From: Candidatus Obscuribacterales bacterium
GTDB lineage: Bacteria > Cyanobacteriota > Vampirovibrionia > Obscuribacterales > Obscuribacteraceae
Direction of reading: 5' to 3'
Length of the DNA stretch: 35,435 nucleotides
NCBI GenBank assembly: GCA_021732025.1
Contig: JAKFVU010000058.1
Location: forward strand, 1-35,435
Positions 8,628-15,198 of this stretch are shown here, piece after piece. The position numbers were made by a program, and so were the translations under genes. Numbering within the stretch: the stretch's first letter is position 1; each line of letters begins with the position of its first letter. Under the pieces are notes generated by a model that saw only the letters and a program-made list of their open reading frames with translations, was not told the DNA's origin and searched no databases.

Positions 8628-9044
8628 ATGTTCGCCTATGCAATCATCGCTTTTGAACTCCTCATCTTATATACAGTCTTTTGGTATGTATTTTTGCGGG
8701 AGCCACAGCCTTATCGCATTCAGGGCAATCCCTGGGGCGGATACCAACATGGCGAGCAAGAACAAAGACTGCTCAACGGCTTTGCCCGTGCAGCCCAAGT
8801 TATTGAGCCTTCAGAAAAAGCTATAACTGAGCGGGCTATGACTGACCGCGCTATTAATGAAAGAGCTATATATGAAGAGTGGAATCTCGATGCTCCAGCG
8901 ACGACTAGTCAGCTGATGCGCTCACGCACCAAAGGCGTGCACACCACTCAAATTGAGATTGATGCTAAATCCTCCACATTTGCTGGTCAGTTTCTGGCAA
9001 AATTGGGAGACCGTTTGAACCGCATCAATGTCAAGATCCCATAA
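8628..9044 (+). CDS. Single-TM protein of unknown function with pentapeptide-period repeat
   Basis: This 138-residue protein is not recognised. Residues 1-23 are one membrane helix (FAYAIIAFELLILYTVFWYVF) with no cleavage site, so the protein is probably N-terminally anchored with a soluble C-terminus. Residues about 65-84 form four five-residue units of the pattern A-(I/M)-x-(E/D)-R, encoded by a 15-base tandem repeat. The rest is polar. The Shine-Dalgarno GGGAG is well placed. The stop is seven bases before the ABC ATPase gene, so the two are very likely co-transcribed. It could be an accessory anchor for the ATPase, but this is inferred from position only. Confidence 0.75.
   Translation: MFAYAIIAFELLILYTVFWYVFLREPQPYRIQGNPWGGYQHGEQEQRLLNGFARAAQVIEPSEKAITERAMTDRAINERAIYEEWNLDAPATTSQLMRSRTKGVHTTQIEIDAKSSTFAGQFLAKLGDRLNRINVKIP
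8820..8879 (+). repeat. 15-base in-frame tandem repeat, four imperfect units
   Basis: Four consecutive 15-base units, each beginning GCTAT, lie at 8820-8834, 8835-8849, 8850-8864 and 8865-8879. They encode the pentapeptide units AITER, AMTDR, AINER and AIYEE in the one-TM protein. The period keeps the reading frame, as expected for slippage under selection for an open frame. Confidence 0.8.
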
Positions 9045-9051
9045 GCAGTAA

Positions 9052-10050
9052 ATGACCGCAAAAACTCTCGTCGAAATCAAGAACCTCACAAAGCACTTCC
9101 CGATTCGTAAGGGCTTCTTCAATAAACAAGTCGGGGCTGTTAGGGCGCTTGATGGTATCAACTTAGATATTATCGAAGGCGAGACTCTCGGCCTTGTGGG
9201 CGAGTCTGGCTGTGGTAAATCGACACTTGGTCGCGTCATGCTTCGGCTCATGCCGGCCAGCCAAGGCTCGGTTACCTTTGACGGCAAAGAAATCATGGCG
9301 CTTGACGCCAAAGCCATGAAACCTCTGCGTAAGCAAATGCAGATTGTTTTTCAGAACCCCTATGCCAGCCTTGACCCACGCATGACAATTGCTCAAATTT
9401 TGGCCGAGCCATTAGAAGTACATGGCATGTCAAAAGGCTCAAGTGCAGAAGGCTCTAATTTAAAGAACGAGGTAACTCGACTTATAGAATTGGTCGGTCT
9501 GCCCAAAGAGATGCTGGGCCGCTATCCTCACGAATTTTCGGGAGGACAACGTCAACGTATTGGTATCGCTCGAGCCCTAGCTTTAAAGCCTCGCCTAATT
9601 GTCGCTGATGAGCCAGTTTCAGCTCTAGACGTAAGCGTTCAAGCACAAATTCTCAATCTACTTTTAGATCTCAAAAAAGAATTCAACCTCACCTATCTAT
9701 TTATTGCCCACAACCTCGATGTGGTGCGCTACATTTCAGACCGCATTGCTGTTATGTATCTCGGTCGCATAGTAGAAATTGGCCCCTGTCACGAAGTCTA
9801 CGAAAAGCCGCTGCATCCTTATGCCAAAGCATTGATTTCAGCCGCACCAGTACCAGACCCAGCTTATGACAGAAGCCACCGCGTGCTCTTGCAAGGCGAC
9901 TTACCAAGCCCTGCCAATCCGCCTTCTGGTTGCGCCTTCCACACACGCTGTCCAATGGCGCGAGATATCTGCAAGCAAGATACGCCTGCATTGCGCGAAA
10001 TTACACCAGGACACAAGTCAGCCTGTCACTTCGCCGAAGAGCTGATGTAG
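9052..10050 (+). CDS. Oligopeptide/dipeptide ABC transporter ATP-binding protein (OppF/DppF type)
   Basis: This is a 332-residue ATPase of the peptide-uptake ABC family. Visible motifs are Walker A GESGCGKST at 50-58, the Q-loop FQNPYASLDP, the signature SGGQRQR from 163, Walker B LIVADEP at 182-188 and the switch His in IAHNLD. The C-terminal oligo_HPY domain is present, with GDLPSPANPPSGCAF and a four-Cys pattern C-x6-C-x6-C-x17-C. Comparable cysteines coordinate an iron-sulfur cluster in some peptide transporter ATPases. The protein is complete, but no OppB/C permeases, no OppD partner and no binding protein are adjacent, so it is an orphan subunit in this window. It follows the one-TM protein by seven bases. 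Its stop codon lies in the first unit of an 11-base tandem repeat. Confidence 0.92.
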   Translation: MTAKTLVEIKNLTKHFPIRKGFFNKQVGAVRALDGINLDIIEGETLGLVGESGCGKSTLGRVMLRLMPASQGSVTFDGKEIMALDAKAMKPLRKQMQIVFQNPYASLDPRMTIAQILAEPLEVHGMSKGSSAEGSNLKNEVTRLIELVGLPKEMLGRYPHEFSGGQRQRIGIARALALKPRLIVADEPVSALDVSVQAQILNLLLDLKKEFNLTYLFIAHNLDVVRYISDRIAVMYLGRIVEIGPCHEVYEKPLHPYAKALISAAPVPDPAYDRSHRVLLQGDLPSPANPPSGCAFHTRCPMARDICKQDTPALREITPGHKSACHFAEELM

Positions 10051-10083
10051 AGCTGATGTAGAACCGATGCAGACCTGATGTAG
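10040..10083. repeat. 11-base tandem repeat, four units, starting over the ABC ATPase stop codon
   Basis: AGCTGATGTAG at 10040-10050 is repeated exactly at 10051-10061 and imperfectly at 10062-10072 (AACCGATGCAG) and 10073-10083 (ACCTGATGTAG). The first unit contains the last codons and the TAG stop of the ATPase gene, so the coding end itself appears to have been duplicated. No terminator hairpin with a U-run is visible here. Confidence 0.9.
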
Positions 10084-10099
10084 AGCTTAGAGAACTTTT

Positions 10100-10996
10100 C
10101 TACAACTTAGTTGGACGTAAGTCAGTAAATGAGCCGTCAGTGCGCTGCCATTGAGCGCCGTAAATTCCTTTTTCGACAATCTCAGAGTAGACAGCAAAGA
10201 CACACTTACCAGGGCCGACTTCGGCTTCTTCTAAAAGTGGCTGCGTCCATTTGCGCAAAGTGAGAATGCGCGGACTGCTGCCGGTAACAACCCAAATGGG
10301 ATAGCCGGTGCGCAAGAACGCTCTGATTTTCGGCTCCCAGTGGCGAGTCTGACGGAAGTTACCTGTGTCGATCTCCAGCAAAACTCTAACTGGTTCCATT
10401 CCGGCATAGGCAAAAGAAATGGTGGCATCAGCTTGCTCTTCAGCTTCAGTAAGGTCAGAAGCTAACTCTTTCCAAAATTCGCGCCCGGTAGTGAACTCTA
10501 AATTAGTGATAACACCGGCCAACTCTGCATCTTCCATGGCCAAGCGCACATCAACGAGGCGCAAGAAATGCTCTTTATGGTAGGTGTGGGGCGGACCAGT
10601 GGGAATGGTTTCCCAGGAGATGCCACGAGTTTGTTCTAAGGCCCGAGCACCAGAAGCGGTCAGAAAGTAAATCAGCTCAGGCCTGCCCCGACCTTCCATA
10701 CGACCAGACGAAGATGCACCAGTAAAGCCGGCTTGCTGCAGGCGGCGCAAGCGCTTCCGAGCAGTCTCATAGCTGATGTCGGGGAAACAAAGGCGCGCCA
10801 ATTGACTCGACGAAATTGTGCGGTGCAGGTAAAGCTCGAGCAAGGCATTGATGTCGCGTTCCATTAAGACAACGCTCTTCTTCTTGCCCTTTAACTTGCC
10901 GTTCTTGTCTAACGAAGCTTTATCTAAGGCGTTCTTTTCTAAACCGGCTTTATCAAGTCGATTATTGTCAAATTTGCCACTCAAAAAAGCGCCCAT
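10100..10996 (-). CDS. Replication-relaxation (Replic_Relax) family protein, winged-helix DNA-binding
   Basis: The product is about 298 residues and resembles the replication-relaxation family. That family has an N-terminal winged helix followed by a nuclease-like or DNA-processing alpha/beta domain, and it is common near plasmid and conjugative-element genes. The winged helix covers about residues 40-115 (a DINALLELYLHRTISSSQLA segment, then YETARKRLRRLQQAGF and a GRGRPELIYFLT wing). The C-terminal part carries acidic and strand motifs such as LLEIDTG and PIWVVTG. Residues 11-35 are a charged pentapeptide-period tail rich in LDK units. I chose the ATG at 10996 for its GGAAGG Shine-Dalgarno. 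A GTG at 11008 with GGAAG five bases upstream is an equally possible start. No replication origin or relaxase is adjacent. Confidence 0.8.
   Translation of the reverse strand: MGAFLSGKFDNNRLDKAGLEKNALDKASLDKNGKLKGKKKSVVLMERDINALLELYLHRTISSSQLARLCFPDISYETARKRLRRLQQAGFTGASSSGRMEGRGRPELIYFLTASGARALEQTRGISWETIPTGPPHTYHKEHFLRLVDVRLAMEDAELAGVITNLEFTTGREFWKELASDLTEAEEQADATISFAYAGMEPVRVLLEIDTGNFRQTRHWEPKIRAFLRTGYPIWVVTGSSPRILTLRKWTQPLLEEAEVGPGKCVFAVYSEIVEKGIYGAQWQRTDGSFTDLRPTKL
10892..10966 (-). repeat. 15-base-period repeat encoding an LDK-type pentapeptide tail
   Basis: On the minus strand this segment encodes five five-residue units (NNRLD, KAGLE, KNALD, KASLD, KNGKL) at the N-terminus of the Replic_Relax protein. 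The units are imperfect. It has the same period as the repeat in the one-TM protein two genes away. Confidence 0.6.
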
Positions 10997-11008
10997 GTCG
11001 CCTTCCAC

Positions 11009-11664
11009 AACAACTTCCTTTTTAGTACCCCTTAAATAGATTCTAGATCACTCTCACCAGTTCGGCACGCCTTAACAACAGAAAGATTGGAACGGCCCGA
11101 CTGCCAAGGGTATAGAGACAAGCCCTTGTCATTTACGGCGAGCAGCGAGGGCTGACACTCTTACTGAAATAGAGCTGAAAAGGAAAAGGCAGAGTGTACT
11201 TCTCTGAATTTCATATCATCTGAGCGATGACGAAGCACAGCTTATTTCGCACTAATCAAGAGAAGCCTAAATGTAGTTGCGGCAGCCAAAAAGAAGACGG
11301 GTTCTGCATCAGCACCACCGGCGATGCTTCAATGAGAGCCTACTCATGCCCGTAACATAATTCGAAAAATCGATGTGCAATCGCGGCTTTAGATTTACAC
11401 TGCCCTCAGGCGATGACAATTGTTCTCAATAAGCCCATCGTTCATTCTTGTTGCAAGTTGCCCGAATAACGGTGCTCAAGTTGACAGGACAAGAAGTAAA
11501 GACATCAAAGCAGTCCGTAACGATTCGCATTTAAGCGATCTCATAAAGGGAAAATAGAAACCGTTTTCAGATATGATTCCCCAAAATTCGCTACATAAAT
11601 AGAACAAAAAGAGGTAGGGAAAATTCTTTCGTATATTGCTCAACTAAAAAAAGTCGACCCAACA
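11009..11664. other. 656-base gene-poor region upstream of the biosynthetic operon
   Basis: This stretch separates the leftward Replic_Relax gene from the rightward operon and should hold both promoters. It contains alternative hairpins at 11105-11130 (CAAGGG/CCCTTG or GACAAG/CTTGTC), a palindrome ACAATTGT at 11416-11423 and a possible Cys-rich small ORF at 11227-11355. By eye I find no Fur, Zur or PerR box of the known consensus types and no convincing -35/-10 pair. TTGACA at 11481-11486 lacks a -10; TATGAT at 11572-11577 lacks a -35. Confidence 0.5.
11227..11355 (+). CDS. Possible 42-residue Cys-rich small protein, degenerate CDGSH-like spacing
   Basis: A short frame runs from ATG at 11227 to TAA at 11353-11355. 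Its core has the spacing C-x-C-x8-C (KCSCGSQKEDGFC), the same as the three cysteines of CDGSH iron-sulfur domains, including the Phe before the last Cys. The following D-G-S-H is replaced by I-S-T-T, so the histidine ligand is missing. A fourth Cys is near the C-terminus (YSCP). The Shine-Dalgarno is weak. It may be a decayed gene, a small metal-binding peptide or chance. Confidence 0.3.
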   Translation: MTKHSLFRTNQEKPKCSCGSQKEDGFCISTTGDASMRAYSCP

Positions 11665-11688
11665 ATGCTCAATAAAATTGTTGAGCAA
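11611..11688 (+). promoter_or_regulatory. Overlapping hairpins around the operon's first start codon, with a displaced Shine-Dalgarno
   Basis: Three mutually exclusive perfect stems surround the ATG at 11665. They are TTGCTCAAC (11636-11644) with GTTGAGCAA (11680-11688), CAACAAT (11660-11666) with ATTGTTG (11677-11683), and TGCTCAA (11666-11672) with TTGAGCA (11681-11687). The last two bury part of the start codon. A GAGGT Shine-Dalgarno at 11611-11615 is about 50 bases upstream of the ATG but seven bases before an in-frame ATT at 11623. This suggests translational control of the operon's first gene or an unusual start. Confidence 0.45.
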
Positions 11689-12498
11689 GTCAGCGCACCA
11701 GAGATGGAACTTGAATCTATCTGGCAAGAGCCTTATCCAGAATATGGTTCTGATGGCCTTAAAGTAGCAACTCTTCTCAATCACACTGGTGAACAAAAGA
11801 ATTTTGACTATCACGATTGTGCCAAACCTAGTGCTACTCCGCTGCTGCTTAAACTCACAGAGTTACACAAGTTTCTAACTGAGACCGGCTTCAATATCAT
11901 GGGCTCACGCCTACTGCGCCTTGATCCTGGAACTTTTCTACATGAGCACCGCGATTTTGTTTATCTAGAAAATGTGCCGCGCTATCGCCTGCACATGCCT
12001 CTAATCACTAACGATCAAGCTTTCATCACCAGCCCAGGACAAAACGTTCATTTCAAAAAAGGCTATCTATGGAAGCTTGACCCCAAGCAAACTATTCACA
12101 GCGCTTGTAACTTTGGCAAGGCACCACGTATTCACTTGATGCTTGATTGCTATGTTGAAGAAAAGCTACAAGCGCTCTTAGACCAACAGTTTCTCGATCA
12201 AGATGTTTTGCACAAGCTACCTGCACTAACTGAAGAAATTCGCGAACAATTGTTGAGCGAAGCTCAAGCAGCTTACAGCGCCGGTAATCTCAAAGCTGCT
12301 GAAGAAATTCTTCTAGCTTCATTCTGTCGCTATGACCTCTTCGCCTTGGCTGACGGCCTCACAACCTACGACCTGCTCACTCAATTCTTTGAGCGCCAGA
12401 CACCGTCCAAAGAACTTGTGGAAAGACAAGATTATTGGCAAGGTCGCCTGGTTGAAGTTTACCCAGAGCGCAAAGCCCAACAGCTGGCCACAGTTTAA
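11665..12498 (+). CDS. Aspartyl/asparaginyl beta-hydroxylase-like Fe(II)/2-oxoglutarate dioxygenase
   Basis: The family hydroxylates Asp/Asn or related side chains, in proteins or as free amino acids, using Fe(II), O2 and 2-oxoglutarate. The 277-residue protein shows the iron-binding H-x-D at His95-Arg-Asp97 (FLHEHRDFVY). The core strand RYRLHMPLIT is at 106-115. The distal His145 is in HSACNFGKAPRIHLMLD, with Arg155 as the likely 2-oxoglutarate carboxylate partner. After about residue 170 comes a helical extension of roughly 100 residues outside the catalytic core. It is the first gene of the 12-gene run, with 29 bases to the next gene. The ATG lacks a Shine-Dalgarno and lies in overlapping hairpins. 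The frame is open upstream to 11599, so initiation at ATT 11623 (14 extra residues) is conceivable. The substrate is unknown. Confidence 0.85.
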   Translation: MLNKIVEQVSAPEMELESIWQEPYPEYGSDGLKVATLLNHTGEQKNFDYHDCAKPSATPLLLKLTELHKFLTETGFNIMGSRLLRLDPGTFLHEHRDFVYLENVPRYRLHMPLITNDQAFITSPGQNVHFKKGYLWKLDPKQTIHSACNFGKAPRIHLMLDCYVEEKLQALLDQQFLDQDVLHKLPALTEEIREQLLSEAQAAYSAGNLKAAEEILLASFCRYDLFALADGLTTYDLLTQFFERQTPSKELVERQDYWQGRLVEVYPERKAQQLATV

Positions 12499-12527
12499 GA
12501 CCCCATCTTTGTAATCGAGTACTGACA

Positions 12528-14120
12528 ATGGACAATCTCAAGTTTTCAATCAATCATTCGGCACTGACCTGCTCAGCACCGAATTTGGGAATGTATCAAG
12601 AGCAAAAGAAAATTCAGGTTGTCACAACTAGCCAACTAAATTTTGGCAATGAAATTTCACAAGCGGCAAATCTCTCAGCTACCCGCAAAGACACCCATGC
12701 TTCAGCTGTTTTTTATCAACTGCGTTTAGATGCAGCCCTTGCTCACGGCGCAGCTGCAGATAACCTAGAAGTAAAAATAGAAGCACCATCCTATTTTCCC
12801 GGTGCCATTATTCCTGGCCCAGGAGGTCCTCACTGCCATGAAGTAAACCGCGGCAACCTGCTCTTTGACCAATTCAAGCACTTACTTTCCTTCGATTCTA
12901 GAGCCAATAGCCGCTTACTGAATGCCAGCACTGATGTAATTCCTACTGCCTTGTTTGCTACTCCCGCCCACTCTTTAGAAGATTGGGCTTGGACACAGAT
13001 TGACGCACCACAATTGCAATTTTTGCACCAAGCAGTCAGTGACGTGAATAGTATTTCAAGCGACGAGCAAGAAGCTGCCGTTATTGCATTGCAAGGCAAA
13101 GCTCAAGCTCTTTATGTGCAAGCACAAGCAGACGACTTTTCGCTAGCCTCTGTCAAGGCGCTGCTGAGCGTGGTGCGCCAAGCTTGGCACCAATCAATTT
13201 TGTCGACTAACCCCGAAGCTGAAACCATAAGCGAGCAAGCTATTGAGCAAGCCAGTCAATGGCTCAGGCAAAATCAAGAAAAAATTGGCGACAATCTACT
13301 TTATGTTCTCTTTGAACTAGATGCCATGATTGCCTATCAATCTATTAGTGCCGGTCTACATACCTTCGCTGCTGGTGTATTCGCCGGCAATTTTGTGGAA
13401 GTGGCACTTTACCCATTGGTTAAACTTGGCGCCACCGAATTTTGTGTGCGTGAGCGGCTCTTTGACGAAGTGATCAATTTAGTTGGTCGTGGCTTTGCCC
13501 CTGTAGTCATCAACGAGCTAGGCCTAATCGCCGACGGCAATCACCGCGTCACTGCTTCGTGGATCTGGAACATACTTAAATATACAGCCGAGCAAAATCT
13601 TGATTGGTCATTGGACGATGAAGAGTTCCAAAAGGCTACGGCAAGCTATTTTGCCCAGAGTCAAGAGAGTGCAGTATCGCGCCATGAAGCCTTAAGTCAC
13701 TTGGCATATTTCCTCTCAAGACCAGAGTATCGCTCCAAGCTCAATACTTACATTCGACCACTGTTGGCCGACTACGATTACATCAAAGAGTTGCCCGTTG
13801 TCTTCTTGCCTGAATATCTTTCGCAGGCAGTGGTCAAATCGCACTACGACGAAGGCAGCAAAATCGAAAGAGCATGCCCATCGGTCTACGAGACCCTAGC
13901 TCTAAACGACAGACTGGTTCTGCCTCCCAGAGCGTCGTACCACTTTACCGATTCAGCACTATTGCCCTGGTTTACCGTTCTGGTAATGCTAAGGCAAAAT
14001 CAAGAAGAAGAGAAAAATCAGGCACGCTTCCGCCACAACGGCAAGCGCAATCGCCTGAGAGCAAGAAGCATTCCTACGGTTTGCCGAGAGCAAAAGAAGA
14101 ATACAAGCAAGAAAAATTGA
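12528..14120 (+). CDS. Unrecognised 530-residue protein with ParB/sulfiredoxin-like DGNHR motif (possible serine-kinase-like domain)
   Basis: I do not recognise the full protein. Residues 1-290 match nothing I know and include a GAIIPGPGGPHCHEV patch (93-105) and helical segments. Residues about 298-350 look like the ParB/Srx fold: a Leu-Gly-x-x-Glu start (E304), a helix, a strand APVVIN (324-329), then LIADGNHRVTA with DGNHR at 336-340. Related DG(H/N)HR motifs occur in ParB-like proteins, in DUF1015 proteins and in the free-serine kinases SerK and SbnI, which make O-phosphoserine. The next-but-two gene is a cysteine-synthase-like enzyme, a class that often uses O-phosphoserine, so a precursor-supplying kinase is an attractive inference but unproven. 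The last 45 residues are a highly charged tail. It lies 29 bases after the dioxygenase gene. Confidence 0.75.
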   Translation: MDNLKFSINHSALTCSAPNLGMYQEQKKIQVVTTSQLNFGNEISQAANLSATRKDTHASAVFYQLRLDAALAHGAAADNLEVKIEAPSYFPGAIIPGPGGPHCHEVNRGNLLFDQFKHLLSFDSRANSRLLNASTDVIPTALFATPAHSLEDWAWTQIDAPQLQFLHQAVSDVNSISSDEQEAAVIALQGKAQALYVQAQADDFSLASVKALLSVVRQAWHQSILSTNPEAETISEQAIEQASQWLRQNQEKIGDNLLYVLFELDAMIAYQSISAGLHTFAAGVFAGNFVEVALYPLVKLGATEFCVRERLFDEVINLVGRGFAPVVINELGLIADGNHRVTASWIWNILKYTAEQNLDWSLDDEEFQKATASYFAQSQESAVSRHEALSHLAYFLSRPEYRSKLNTYIRPLLADYDYIKELPVVFLPEYLSQAVVKSHYDEGSKIERACPSVYETLALNDRLVLPPRASYHFTDSALLPWFTVLVMLRQNQEEEKNQARFRHNGKRNRLRARSIPTVCREQKKNTSKKN

Positions 14121-14176
14121 GCAAAAAGTTTGAACAAAAAGAACACTCTCTAAACAGAGTTGCAGGAGAAAAGTAG

Positions 14177-15151
14177 ATGAGAATTGCATTTTTAGGAAAA
14201 GGCGGAGCGGGAAAAACCACCACATCAGCTGGTTTCATTCGCTACGTAGCAAAGAAAAAACCATATGTTTTGGCCATCGATGCCGATGTCAACGCCCATT
14301 TGCGCGGTGCATTGCATCTGTCTGATCTGACAGGCGAAGCCCATGAACTTGGTGACGTCAAAGAAGAGATCATCACCTATTTAAAAGGCGAGCGCGAAGA
14401 TTTAGGCGAACTTACCATGGTGGGCACCACACCGCCTTCTCTCAAGTCTAATTTCATCGATGTCAGCGCTAACGACCCGCTCATCAAAAAGTATGCTCAA
14501 AATAGCGGCAATATCTCGCTTCTAACTGTTGGCACATACAAAGAGAGCGATGTCGGCGGTGCTTGCTACCACGTCAAATTGACCGGTTTGCAGTCATTCT
14601 TCCACCACTTACTCGACAAAGATAGCGACATTGTCGTAGCTGATACCACAGCTGGCACAGATAACGTTGCCACATCACTATCATTTGCTTATGACATGAA
14701 CGTCTTTGTAGTCGAACCAACAAAAAAATCGGTTCAAGTCTATCTCGACTACTTGGCAGTGGCACCACATCTCGCTGACCGCACTTATGTTATCGCCAAC
14801 AAAGTGGACACCCCGGAAGACGAGCTATTCATCATCAAGCACGTCGGCCAAGATCGCTTACTTGGAGCGGTACCACAGTCGCGTCACTTGAAGCGCTTTG
14901 AACAAGGTAAGCGCGAAGCACTCGATGACTTCATGAAAGAGCAAGAAGTTGTATTTGAAAAAGTTCTGACCACTCTAGAAAGCAAAAAACGCGACTGGCA
15001 GGACTACCTAACCCGTCTAAGAACGACTCACACCAAAGTTTGTCGCGATTGGCTAGATGACTACTTCGGTCAGAAACTAGACCAAGGTTTAGACCAAGAG
15101 TTCAGCTACGAAAAAGTACTGGCCAACAAGAAAACACTGACGACCGTTTAA
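14177..15151 (+). CDS. CooC/MinD-family P-loop ATPase, copy 1
   Basis: This is a 324-residue SIMIBI-class ATPase. It has a deviant Walker A GKGGAGKTT at 7-15, Walker A' AIDADVN at 33-39 and switch DTTAGTDNV at 156-164. Members such as CooC and AcsF help insert nickel into CO dehydrogenase or acetyl-CoA synthase; NifH-like relatives drive ATP-dependent reduction. Where CooC has a metal-binding C-x-C, this protein has GGACYH with a single Cys130 next to Tyr-His, so a dimer could still form a metal or cluster site. It closely resembles the second copy at 22860-23843 along its length. AGGAG lies upstream of the ATG. The target protein is not evident, because no CODH, hydrogenase or nitrogenase is in the window. 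Confidence 0.85.
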   Translation: MRIAFLGKGGAGKTTTSAGFIRYVAKKKPYVLAIDADVNAHLRGALHLSDLTGEAHELGDVKEEIITYLKGEREDLGELTMVGTTPPSLKSNFIDVSANDPLIKKYAQNSGNISLLTVGTYKESDVGGACYHVKLTGLQSFFHHLLDKDSDIVVADTTAGTDNVATSLSFAYDMNVFVVEPTKKSVQVYLDYLAVAPHLADRTYVIANKVDTPEDELFIIKHVGQDRLLGAVPQSRHLKRFEQGKREALDDFMKEQEVVFEKVLTTLESKKRDWQDYLTRLRTTHTKVCRDWLDDYFGQKLDQGLDQEFSYEKVLANKKTLTTV

Positions 15152-15198
15152 GAATTCAATTAAAAGTTCAATAAAGAATCACTAGAAGAAGTAAAAAA

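Noticed and set aside
11227..11355. Functional CDGSH iron-sulfur protein
   Set aside because: The cysteine spacing matches, but the Asp-Gly-Ser-His end, including the essential His ligand, is missing, so only a degenerate resemblance is claimed.
11481..11486. TTGACA as the -35 of the operon promoter
   Set aside because: No -10-like hexamer occurs 16-18 bases downstream, and it is about 180 bases from the first gene.
11009..11664. Fur/Zur/PerR box
   Set aside because: I looked for the known A/T-rich inverted-repeat consensus forms and saw none; ACAATTGT at 11416-11423 is too short and off-consensus.
13874..14176. 100-residue frame overlapping the end of the 530-residue protein
   Set aside because: Its composition is very basic and low-complexity, without a motif; it is best explained as the other-frame reading of the charged tail coding region.
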